A stretch of DNA of 64,000 nt from Heterostelium album PN500 (lineage: Eukaryota; Evosea; Eumycetozoa; Acytosteliales; Acytosteliaceae), in assembly GCF_000004825.1 (NCBI RefSeq), contig NW_008805085.1, positions 620,001 to 684,000 on the forward strand. The letters are read 5' to 3'. A model generated the notes under the pieces. That model was given only the letters and a program-made list of their open reading frames with translations. It did not search any database and was not told the DNA's origin. Below, one piece after another: positions 1 through 9,222 of the stretch. The translations under genes were made by a program, and so were the position numbers. Positions within the stretch are counted from its first letter, which is position 1, and the number at the start of each line of letters is the position of its first letter.

Positions 1-334
1 CAAGAAGTTATAAACTTATTGGATAGTATAAATACTGTACTTTTTAATTAATTTGGTATGTTAGATACACAACCGGGTGAAGAAGAACTATGCATAACAA
101 CTCTTCACTGTTGACAATATTTATAAAATGATCAATTGTAATATGAATATTTTCAATATTGGTAAGGTTTTTTGTATTTTTTTTGTCAGAAGATTTAAAA
201 TTAATAAATCTTCTTTTTTCACTATTCTTATTGTAATAGAAAATGTTATATAAACTCAAATCAGACTTTCATTTAATATAATTTAATATTTATTATTTAT
301 TGTTTGTTTATTTATTTGCTGTCTTTCTGTAAAA
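1..334. other. No supportable gene; AT-rich left edge
   Basis: This stretch is very AT-rich. A minus-strand open frame of about 70 codons (44-259) begins at TTG, not ATG, and shows no recognisable motif. It could be part of an exon of a gene lying mostly outside the window, but nothing supports that beyond the absence of stops. Confidence 0.4.
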
Positions 335-601
335 ATGTTATTAAGTAAGTTTCTTCTTCTTTCTTTTCTTTATGATTATTAAAAAATCTAGTTTGCTTAT
401 ATTCTTTTGTTTCTTATTTTTTTAGTGAATATAAGTAAATTTAATTTTAACATTGATCTGGCAAGTTTAAGCTGTACAGCTATACAACAGAGCATCAATG
501 TGGAAGAAACCGAACAAAGCGATCATTTAATGACGAGTGTTGTTTTTATTCCAGAAGATCCATTCTCCACATTTTCATATATACCTCTAAGAAGAAGATA
601 A
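335..601 (+). CDS. Small spliced hypothetical protein (~61 aa)
   Basis: I do not recognise this protein. The model has a 10-nt first coding exon (335-344), an 81-nt AT-rich intron (345-425, GTAAGT donor and a long T-rich tract before the AG), and a second exon 426-601 ending in TAA. The phase-1 junction restores a continuous frame, and a second Met is created at the junction. The C-terminus is R-R-R, preceded by P-E-D-P-F-S-T-F. No signal peptide or membrane segment is visible. The consensus donor and clean frame closure make it a plausible small gene. The main alternative is a chance open frame, since nothing in the protein can be tied to a family. Confidence 0.45.
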
Positions 602-1293
602 AACATATTCTAAAAATAAGATGTGTCAAATAATTGTAAAAATTTGTATAAAAAAATAAACCCACACCCCAATGTCATAACAATCACAAATTTCTTCGGT
701 TTTATTTGCTTTTTTTTATTTAAGTAGATTTGTTTGAGATTTGATTGAAATAATAAATAGATAGAACTATCAATTAAAAAGTAATAGAATCAAATAACAC
801 GATCATTTTGCGCATTAATCAAACGCTTGTCAGACTGCATGCACCGAGTAGCGGGGAAAAAACGCACATCAATGATTTTATGATTGATGTTTTTTTTTGC
901 TTTAGCAACTTTTTTGAATTTTGATTTTATGGTTCAACGGTCTACTCTTGTCAGAAGCCTCTTAGATATAATATCTTCTTTTTTTTTAGTTATTTTATTT
1001 ATTAGTTTTGTATTTATTTGATCATAATATTAAAAATCTAGTTTGACTTACACAAAATGATACTTTGTGAAAAAAAAAAAAAAGCATTTTATATGTAGGA
1101 AATAAATACATCATCATGATTCATTAACATTCAAATAAAAAAATTAACTTGATTAAAAGTGACAATCATTCAAGTTGACAACAACAATATTTAGAACAAT
1201 ATTTGCTTTTCATTTCAGTAAAAATTCAAGATTTGATATTGAACAGAACATAAATAAGTGCACTCACCCACACATATATATTATACAGAGAAC
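602..1293. other. AT-rich intergenic region
   Basis: About 690 bases without a convincing open frame. A short A-rich/T-rich hairpin-like sequence (8-bp arms ACATCAAT and ATTGATGT) lies near 866-892, followed by a T run. Poly-A and poly-T runs near 975 and 1070 are typical of the intergenic DNA in this window. It probably holds the 3' end of the small gene to the left and the promoter of the gene at 1294. Confidence 0.4.
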
Positions 1294-1663
1294 ATGTCTC
1301 AACAGCAACAACAGTTTCAACCAAAGAATCTAAAGAACAGAAATCTAAGAATAGGATTGGTGATCACTGGTTTCATAGCACTTGCATTTTCATATCCTAT
1401 CTATTTCGTAGTGTCCCACCAAAAACAAAAGAGAGATCCAAATGATGCATACTCTAGAAATGCTTCGATCAGAGGTACCTTCTTAAATGCTGGTTCAAGA
1501 GTATGCAAATTGATAATCATTAACAATGATAGTGTTGTTTGCTTGTTTGTTTTTACTAACTCTTTTGAAATATTAATTAACAAAACAGGATATTGGTAGT
1601 GATAAATCATATATTGGTAATATAAGAAAAGAAAATAACAATAATAACAATAATGAAAGTTAA
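1294..1663 (+). CDS. Small single-pass membrane protein (~93 aa), spliced
   Basis: Exon 1 is 1294-1500 and exon 2 is 1589-1663, with a phase-0 intron of 88 nt (GTATGC donor, AAACAG acceptor). The start is the ATG at 1294 (M-S-Q-Q-Q-Q-Q). The N-terminus is Gln- and basic-rich. A hydrophobic segment follows at about residues 26-45 (L-V-I-T-G-F-I-A-L-A-F), then a basic loop (H-Q-K-Q-K-R-D), so an N-terminally anchored single-pass topology is likely. The junction creates a G-S-R-D-I-G motif after R-G-T-F-L-N-A, which looks like a conserved core. The tail is Asn-rich. I cannot name the family with certainty. Size and composition suit a small organelle or ER membrane protein, but that is inference. 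Confidence 0.6.
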
Positions 1664-1830
1664 TAGAAATATATAATATAAGCTTTTTTGTATCATTTTA
1701 AAGTTATTACTTTTATTTTATTTTGATTTGATTGATTTACATAATATGTAGATAGTTAGATAGTTTTAAAACTAACTAATCTTACATATGTACATGATGA
1801 TTTATATTTATATTTATATTTATTATATTT

Positions 1831-3240
1831 TTATTTACCTAATAATTGTTTAATTAGGTTATCGGCTTTGGTAAGATCTATTTTGTTGATATCAAAGTTT
1901 GCTTCTTTCACCAACTCTGAGAGGATCTGTTGGTTAATGAGACCGATACGTTGTGCTTCGCTATAGGGTGTGGTTGAGAATGAGATGAGTTCATAACGAG
2001 AGATGTAACGAAGTTGGAATTTCTCTTCCAAGAGATGCTCTACCTTTTTCTTAAAGACAAACATCTCATCGGCAACTTTGTCACGCATTTCGATAAAGTT
2101 CTCTACTGCCATCTCTGCAATGGCGTCAGAGTTCTTCTTTCTGTTGATTTGATAGCGTCGGTAGGCAGCGGTGAACGCCTCATTGCTAAACTCCACCGAG
2201 CCTTTCGATTCTTCGATGATGCATTGGTAGAGATCTAAGACGTCTTCAAAGGCGGCGTTCATACCCTGGCCGTAGAACGGCACGATGGCGTGTGCGGCAT
2301 CACCGATCAACACTGCTTTGGAACCGACCGACCATGGATAGGTCTTTACGGTGACGAGCGAGCTAGTTGGATTGGCGTCGAAATCGTCGAGCAGTGTTGG
2401 CATGACTGCATAGGCGTCGGGGAAAATGGTCTTGAAAAAGTTGTCGACTTTCTCGCGCGAGTTGAGCGCGGCGAACGAGTTGGTTTCACCTTCGAACGGG
2501 AAGAACAAAGTGCATGTGAAACTACCATCGATGTTTGGAAGCGCGATCATCATGTATGCTCCACGCGGCCAAATGTGAAGACATTCGCGTTCCAACAGGA
2601 ATGTTCCGTTGGGACCGGCCGGAATGCAGAGTTCTTTGTAGCCGTGCTCCAAGAACGACTGTGAGTATTCCTGACGGTCTTGACGTGTCATTGCTTGACG
2701 CACCGCTGAGAAAGCACCGTCCGATCCGACCAATGTGTTTGTAGTGATTCTCTTTGATTCTTTGGTTTCATTGTTGACCAGGGTGAAGCTGTTGTCACGG
2801 AAGTTGACGTCACGACAGCTGACGTCATAGTGGAACTTGATGCGGTCGCCCGACTTGCGCTCGGCGTAGTCACGCATCTTCTCGTTGAGCAACTGACGCG
2901 AGACACTGAGAAGATGCTTGTCAGAGTTTGAGGAGTACGGCTGGAAGTTGGTCTTGGAGTCGATCGAATGAATCATACGGCCCTTCATTGGAATGGCGAT
3001 CTTCTCGATCTCGTCGATGACACCGGCAGCCTTGAGAGTCTTGATACCACGATCAGACAAAGCCAAATTGATAGATCTCGCACGATTCTGTGGAAGTGTT
3101 TGATCGGTCTCTCTTGGACGCTTCTCATAGACATTGATATTGCTGAATCCGTGATTCGACAGAAGCACTGACAATGCAGAACCAGCCAAACCAGCACCTA
3201 TAATTGAAATCGATTCGTTCATCGCTACAGTTGATATCAT
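1831..3240 (-). CDS. kmo: Kynurenine 3-monooxygenase (FAD-dependent)
   Basis: An intronless 469-aa frame. It carries the FAD/NAD(P)H aromatic hydroxylase signatures: a Rossmann motif G-A-G-L-A-G at residues 15-20, a G-S-D-G-A-F-S-A-V-R motif mid-protein, and the second FAD motif G-D-A-A-H-A-I-V-P-F-Y-G-Q-G-M-N. The order and wording of these motifs match kynurenine 3-monooxygenase, which hydroxylates L-kynurenine to 3-hydroxykynurenine in tryptophan breakdown. Animal enzymes are anchored in the outer mitochondrial membrane by a C-terminal hydrophobic region. The C-terminus here is short and polar (ending L-I-K-Q-L-L-G-K), more like the soluble bacterial type. A second in-frame Met at residue 7 is an alternative start. 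The gene is GC-richer than its surroundings and is divergent from the release-factor gene. Confidence 0.93.
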   Translation of the reverse strand: MISTVAMNESISIIGAGLAGSALSVLLSNHGFSNINVYEKRPRETDQTLPQNRARSINLALSDRGIKTLKAAGVIDEIEKIAIPMKGRMIHSIDSKTNFQPYSSNSDKHLLSVSRQLLNEKMRDYAERKSGDRIKFHYDVSCRDVNFRDNSFTLVNNETKESKRITTNTLVGSDGAFSAVRQAMTRQDRQEYSQSFLEHGYKELCIPAGPNGTFLLERECLHIWPRGAYMMIALPNIDGSFTCTLFFPFEGETNSFAALNSREKVDNFFKTIFPDAYAVMPTLLDDFDANPTSSLVTVKTYPWSVGSKAVLIGDAAHAIVPFYGQGMNAAFEDVLDLYQCIIEESKGSVEFSNEAFTAAYRRYQINRKKNSDAIAEMAVENFIEMRDKVADEMFVFKKKVEHLLEEKFQLRYISRYELISFSTTPYSEAQRIGLINQQILSELVKEANFDINKIDLTKADNLIKQLLGK

Positions 3241-3761
3241 TGAATATAATATTACTAGATTAACTACTAAACTAACTATTTATTTATTTTAAGAAAATAA
3301 AATAAAAAAGAAAAAAGAAAATGTTTAATTAAAAACAAAAAAAATCAAACAAAACTAAAGTCGGGGTAAAAATTTGCATAATGATTTGATTATGTGGCTT
3401 GAAATTTCAATAAATTTAGATATTTAAAAATAGTGGTATATTTCGTCTTCCAATGACTTTCATTTGTTGTTTATCTTTATGTATTATGACCATAGGAGGA
3501 TGGAATAGTTTTTTTTTTTTTTTTTTCGGGTCTCCACAACTCTGCTTTAAATAGATTATTTGTATTGCATTGCATTACAAAGTTTTTAACTTTGTTTTTT
3601 TTTAGAGAAAGAAATCTTATTAGTGTTGTGATTTACTTCTTACTTTTAGAAATAAAATAAAAATAACTAAAAAAAAAAAAAAAAAACGAAAAAAAAAAAA
3701 AAAAAAAAAAGCATATCTTATTAAAAATTAATCATTACATGTTTGATTTGATAATTAAACG
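3241..3761. promoter_or_regulatory. Divergent intergenic region between kmo and the release-factor gene
   Basis: These 520 bases separate two divergently transcribed genes and must hold both promoters. They contain long homopolymer runs (T run around 3511-3526, A runs around 3670-3710), common in dictyostelid promoters. No specific factor site could be identified. Confidence 0.45.
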
Positions 3762-5236
3762 ATGATAAGCAGTACATCAAGATTATTACTTAAAAATAGA
3801 TCAGTCATATATAAAAGTTGTTTAAAAAGTAATAATGGAAACAATTATTACATAAATCAAATAAATAATATAAATAATAATGTCGAAATATTGAAATCAA
3901 AAAGATTCAATCAAAATGGAAGTGCTGATAATCAATGTAGGAATAGTTTATTAAGTACAACTTTTTTAATAAATAATAGAACGAATCAATTAAATAGTTA
4001 TAGATATTCAACAACCAACAACAATGATGATTATTCATTCAGTTCACCATATTTCTCAACGACATTATCGACCGCTTTACAAAATAAATTAAAGATGATG
4101 TCAAATAAATATACAACTTTGAAGAGTTTAATGGAGTCTGTAAGTTAAATACAAACTACTACTACTACTACTCAAAATAATCAGTTAAACTTACTTATTT
4201 TAATACAATCTAATATTATTAGCAAACATTATCACAAGAAGATATAAAGAGAACATCGAATGATGCTCAACAGATAGAGGAGAGTGTCCAATTGTTTAGG
4301 CAATATGTAAATGAAATTGGGAATATCAAAGAGTTAAAGATGATGTTGGATATGGAGAAAGAAGAAGCATCGAGGGAAATGATTATTGAAGATCTCAAGG
4401 CGATGGGCGAACAACTCGCAGCTCTTGAAAAGTCGTTGATCTACAGTTTGTTGCCGGCCGATAAAGACGATGATGGTAACGCCATCATTGAAATTCGTGC
4501 CGGTACCGGTGGTGGCGAAGCACAGTTGTTTGCACACGAGATGTTTCGCATGTACGAAGGCTATGCCGCCACGAAAGGCTGGCGTTTCGAATCACTCGAT
4601 ATCTCCTACACCGATGTCGGCGGTTGTCGTGAAGCATCGGCAGCCATCTCTGGCAAAGGAGTGTTCGGTTTCCTCAAGAATGAATCGGGTGTGCATCGTG
4701 TCCAGCGAATTCCAGACACCGAGACACAAGGTCGTATTCACACGTCGACGACTACGGTCGCCATCATGCCGGAACCCAAGGAAGTGGACATCAAGATCAA
4801 CGATCGTGATCTGAAGATCGATGTCTTCCGTAGTTCAGGAAACGGTGGTCAGTCTGTGAACACCACTGACTCGGCGGTGCGTATCGTTCATCTGCCTACG
4901 GGTATCACCGTGTCGATGCAAGACGAACGTTCACAACTCCAGAACAAATCGAAAGCCATGAAAGTACTGAGGGCGCGTCTCTACGAGATGGAGAGAGTGC
5001 GTCTGCAGACCGAGCGATCCGCCGAGAGAAACTCACAGATCGGTGGTGCCACTCGTTCCGAGCGTATTCGTACCTACAACTTCCCACAGGATCGTGTTAC
5101 CGATCATCGTGTCAACATTACGACCAACGACATCGATGCAATCATGACCGGTGAAACTTTAGGTGATTTCATAGAGGATATCATGTTACAATTTCAAACT
5201 AAAGATCTCAATAATCTTATGGATATAAAAGAATAA
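3762..5236 (+). CDS. mtrf1: Mitochondrial peptide chain release factor 1-type
   Basis: Exon 1 is 3762-4139 and exon 2 is 4223-5236 (phase-0 intron, GTAAGT donor), giving 463 aa. The first ~125 residues are basic, Asn/Ser-rich and poorly conserved, as expected of a mitochondrial targeting and linker region. The rest is a class I bacterial-type release factor. It has the PCRF domain with I-R-A-G-T-G-G-G-E-A, then the catalytic loop G-N-G-G-Q-S-V-N-T-T-D-S-A-V-R, whose GGQ triggers peptidyl-tRNA hydrolysis, and the C-terminal R-I-R-T-Y-N-F-P-Q-D-R-V-T-D-H-R motif. That last motif and R-I-P-D-T-E-T-Q-G-R-I-H-T-S are typical of RF1-type factors. It should terminate mitochondrial translation. The catalytic part has much higher GC content than the leader exon. 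Confidence 0.93.
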
Positions 5237-5411
5237 TAAAATAATGATAATAATAAAAATGACCATTTTTATTTTTTGATGTTATGAAATTTAATATTAA
5301 ATTTTAGTGAATGCAAATTTAATTTGATCACTTTTAATTAATCACTTATATATCTGTAACCCCTACAATTGTTCAGCTATCTTTTTTTTTTAAATAAATT
5401 TGATTATAGAT

Positions 5412-6655
5412 ATGTCACAACTCTCAAGCTCAACCGATAATGTTGGATTGTCAAAGAGTCAAGAGTTCCCATTGTCAATATCAACGATGTTAGGTGTATC
5501 AACAACAAATGCAACTGCAAACCAACAACAACAACAACATGCCTATACAAATTCATTATCATCGGTATCCGAAGAGAATGATAATAATAATATGAATAAC
5601 TATTATTGTTTAATGATAAAAGAATATTCATCATCACCTGCAGATAATAATAATAATAATAATGATAATAATAATAATAATCAAAATCAATCATTTACTT
5701 TAAATATTGTACATACCAATGCAACAAATATACAAACACATAATATTAAATCATTTATATTATCTAAATTACTAAAGAATCTAATATTTAAAAGAGGTTC
5801 AATTGGTAGAATTGAAGATACAAGTTTAGCTTCATCTTCAAACTCTTTAAATACAAATGTAATAGATAGTTTGTTAGGAGGATCACTACCATCATCATCC
5901 TCTAACAACAAAAACAATGAAATATCATGTTATTATACATTAATAGAAGTACAAGAACCAACAAATACATCAACAACCACAACAACAACAACAAGTATTA
6001 ATAATAATTTAACAACTAGTTCATCTTCATCTTCAAATACAACAACCAAAACAACTACTACAACAACAACAACAACATCAGATTTAACAGGTACAAATTC
6101 AACATCGGATGATACTCTAGACAATACAAATTCACCACTGGTTCAAACAGATATAGAGAACCTTGATTTCAGTATCAATATCAATGACAATCAAATTCTG
6201 TTATCAGAGATAGAGAACTGTGGAAACATTATCAAAGAGTATTACTTGTGTCTATGCTACGAACATCCAGAGTCACAGGTTAACAACATCGATACTTTTC
6301 ATTTGGAACTTGGTGATTTCTGTTATGACATTGGTTATCTTATTAAATCATCAAATCAAGAGATTCTTACCAATACTCTATCGAATTGGTATTCATTATG
6401 TGTATGTATAGAGTGTTCTATTTCTCATATATCTAATATGAAACAATTAAACAACTAATATATATTCATTCTTAAAATAATAGATAAATTATTTAACAAG
6501 AACAATTGATATGTTCAATGACAAGATATCATTGTTATTACATTCATCACTCTCTGGCTATGCTTATAATATTGAAACACCAAATGATTTAATAGCTAAA
6601 GATATTATACAGTAAGTAATATATCTTTATATATCTCTAATTTAAACTAATCAAA

Positions 6656-6686
<31 letters not shown>

Positions 6687-7223
6687 GTTTCTTAAGATCT
6701 ATTTCAATTCCAAATCTAACAGTTATAAAGACATCATCTGAAAGCGACTCAACTTTATTCAAATATGAATTGAATCCAGAGAGTGTAAACTCTATTGATA
6801 CAATAGTTAATATTACAGTAACTAAAGAGAATACATTGATTTTAAATTATAAAGGTAAAGTTTAATAGATATCTATCTTAACTGCAACTATTCTAATTGA
6901 TTTAAACATGTTTATTAGGTACCAATGGATTCTGTAGAAAATGGTGTAGAATATTCTTGGATGCAAAAGCAGATTCGCTCAGACTACGTAATCTAGCGGA
7001 AGAATTCAAACTAAAGGTTATTCAAGAGTTGAATCATTTCAGAAGAATGGTTGATTCCTCAAAGAACAACAACTATCTTTTGTACAAGTCTTTTCTATTC
7101 CTCGTTGGCAGTGATAACAGTGACATTCTCTTTGATCTCCTAAAGAAGGACAACGATGATCCTGCCGTCAAAGAAATTCTAAATATTCTACAATTACAAC
7201 TACAACAACAACTACAACAATAA
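5412..7223 (+). CDS. Hypothetical 529-aa protein with conserved C-terminal half, four exons
   Basis: Exons are 5412-6401, 6484-6611, 6688-6854 and 6919-7223. Phases close exactly to 529 aa. The start is the ATG at 5412, just after an in-frame upstream TTG. The first ~230 residues are low complexity (Asn, Ser and Thr runs) interrupted by a short ordered stretch around I-K-S-F-I-L-S-K-L-L-K-N. The remaining ~290 residues look ordered, with a run such as F-C-R-K-W-C-R-I-F-L-D-A-K-A-D and a helical C-terminus ending in Gln repeats. No catalytic motif, signal peptide or membrane segment is evident. I do not recognise the family. Intron 2 contains an (AT)n repeat near its 3' end, just before the acceptor. 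Confidence 0.75.
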
Positions 7224-7317
7224 AAAAAGATATCATTGTTTATTAGTATTAGTACTAATTAATGAAAGCATATCAGATCTAAACAAAATATTTTTAATAT
7301 TATTATTATTAGTTTAT

Positions 7318-8958
7318 TTAAGTACGATAACATAGATTATCAATGATGAATGTATCATCTACGATTCCACCATTTTCTATCACTGATTTTATTTCAATGA
7401 GCAACAGATATTTCCTGGGTGATATACGCTTCAAGTAGTATATTATGTTTCCTGCGTAAAGAATGATGGTTTGTACGGTTTGTGGAACCGATTTGATATC
7501 TTTCGCCAAATAGCAATTTCCAAAGATCAACACTTCCACTGAACCTATAATGACGCCTGGCTTTAATTTGAATGCAGCATTGGAGTTGAATGTCAACTTT
7601 TTTAGACCAGGTGGAAGAGCTGATGCCCGAAGTGGATATTTCTCAAACGAGCAATTGAAGGTCAACTTTCTAACTGTTTTGGGTATTACTTTTGATTTTA
7701 ATTTCTTATTGAAACCGGCTCCAAACGTAAGCGATTCCAAGCCACGAGGTAATGACTTTTCGCTGAGCTTCTGATTGAACTTAGATGATAGCTTTAGTTT
7801 TGTGAGTGATTGAGGGAAATCCTCGGATTTCAGCGGGAGGTTGTAAAAGTAACCCAAATCCAACTTCTTTAAGCCATCTGGGAATGTCAAGTTCTTCAAG
7901 CTGTGAGACCAGTTCTCTGGCAACAATAGCTTCCTTAGATTCGGTGGGAATACAATCGTTCTGTCAAAGATAAGTATTGTTCTATTACAATTTCGTAAAT
8001 CTAATTCGACAATTGTCAAAGGAAAATCGATAATTTTCTTGGTGAGGTGATTTTCCATATCTGGATTACAGTATCTTGTACTAAAATATTGTAATGACTT
8101 GCAACTTGTCCATTTGATACCTGTTGCGAGATAATTTGGTAGATTCTCTAATCTCACCAGTGATTCAAGACAGTTGTCTTGATCATAGTCAACAATCGAT
8201 GTATTGTGCCCGAGATCTTTCTGTGCGAATCTAAGTAACTTGAGTTTGGGTGGAAGTCCTTTCATTGATAGTTTTTCAAGTCCCTCTCCGTATATAAGAG
8301 ATTCCAAATTGTCAGGCAGTATACCACTTGTATCGATCAGCTGTTTGAAATCTCTGCCAAACTCTAGAGATTTCAGTCCAACCGGAAAGCAGCCAACAAG
8401 CAATGGTTGGTTGAACTTCTCTCCGAAAACCAACTTCTTTATGGTTTGAGGAAAGAAGTTTGGTGGAATGGGTTGATTAAAAAGTTGATTGAAATGGATC
8501 GTTGTAATATTGGACAGTCCAACCGATCTCATAAAACTATCGTCAATAGGCACTCTGTAATGATCGGTGAAATAAAGATTTTCAATCTGATCTTGAAAAG
8601 TTATTAAACCGTCATTATCAATGTTGTTGTTGTTATTAGGCTCATTATTATGGTTTGTACGAAGTAGATATCTATGAAGTGTGTAGTTTGGTTGAGAAAT
8701 CGATGTTATACAGATAGAGTTATAATGTGCAGCGTTATTTGCCTGTAATATATATTTATTATAAGAGTTTAAAAAGGTATCACTATATTCAGTATCGAAA
8801 CTTCTGAATTGTGTAGTGTATAACACAAGATATTTATCTCTATTGATGAACCAATTTTTACAAACCAAAGTAAAAGCAATCCTATCTATATTGAGCTCGA
8901 TATAATTTATAATTTTTGCTAATAATGTGTGAGGTAATTTAGTAAATAGATCTGCCAT
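7318..8958 (-). CDS. F-box/FNIP-repeat protein 1 (546 aa)
   Basis: A single-exon 546-aa protein. Residues ~5-45 form an F-box-like helix set (L-P-H-T-L-L-A-K-I-I-N-Y-I then D-R-I-A-F-T-L-V-C-K-N-W-F). After a spacer with an Asn run come many FNIP-type repeats (F-N-Q-P-[LI]-x-x-x-x-[FL]-P-x-x-[LI]-x-x-L-x-[FL]-G) arranged as a leucine-rich-repeat-like solenoid to about residue 490. FNIP/F-box proteins are greatly expanded in dictyostelids and are presumed SCF substrate adaptors, though few have been tested. It is divergent from family gene A1 (264 bp between starts). Two further members of this type lie in the window (35901-37819 and 52162-53635). Confidence 0.88.
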   Translation of the reverse strand: MADLFTKLPHTLLAKIINYIELNIDRIAFTLVCKNWFINRDKYLVLYTTQFRSFDTEYSDTFLNSYNKYILQANNAAHYNSICITSISQPNYTLHRYLLRTNHNNEPNNNNNIDNDGLITFQDQIENLYFTDHYRVPIDDSFMRSVGLSNITTIHFNQLFNQPIPPNFFPQTIKKLVFGEKFNQPLLVGCFPVGLKSLEFGRDFKQLIDTSGILPDNLESLIYGEGLEKLSMKGLPPKLKLLRFAQKDLGHNTSIVDYDQDNCLESLVRLENLPNYLATGIKWTSCKSLQYFSTRYCNPDMENHLTKKIIDFPLTIVELDLRNCNRTILIFDRTIVFPPNLRKLLLPENWSHSLKNLTFPDGLKKLDLGYFYNLPLKSEDFPQSLTKLKLSSKFNQKLSEKSLPRGLESLTFGAGFNKKLKSKVIPKTVRKLTFNCSFEKYPLRASALPPGLKKLTFNSNAAFKLKPGVIIGSVEVLIFGNCYLAKDIKSVPQTVQTIILYAGNIIYYLKRISPRKYLLLIEIKSVIENGGIVDDTFIIDNLCYRT

Positions 8959-9222
8959 TATTTTTGATTGGATTGTACAATTATTTGATTAAGAGAAAAT
9001 ATTTAAATGTTTTGCTTAAATTTGTGTGATCAGAAAGAATCTAACACAAAAAAAAGTTGAGTTTTTTTTTTTGGTTCAAGGTTTCTTTGAAATAAATATA
9101 ATATCTTTAATTTTGTTCAAGGTAACCAACCTAGGTATAATCATCATACCATTTTAATTGTAAGAATGCATTTAGTTTGATAGTTGTTTATCAATTACTT
9201 TATTAATTAAAAAACCAATATT

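Noticed and set aside
44-259. Minus-strand 71-codon open frame at the left edge
   Set aside because: It starts at TTG, has no motif and no supported splice context; likely chance or an unresolvable exon edge.
866-892. Short hairpin with ACATCAAT/ATTGATGT arms, similar to part of the 12035-12093 repeat
   Set aside because: Eight-bp arms are within chance for AT-rich DNA and the similarity to the longer repeat is limited; not claimed as a related element.
2014-3197. Several open frames on both strands inside kmo
   Set aside because: Shadows of a GC-richer coding region; their translations are skewed and lack homology signals.
5933-6124. Minus-strand frame rich in Val/Leu
   Set aside because: It is the antisense of Thr/Asn repeats in the plus-strand gene.
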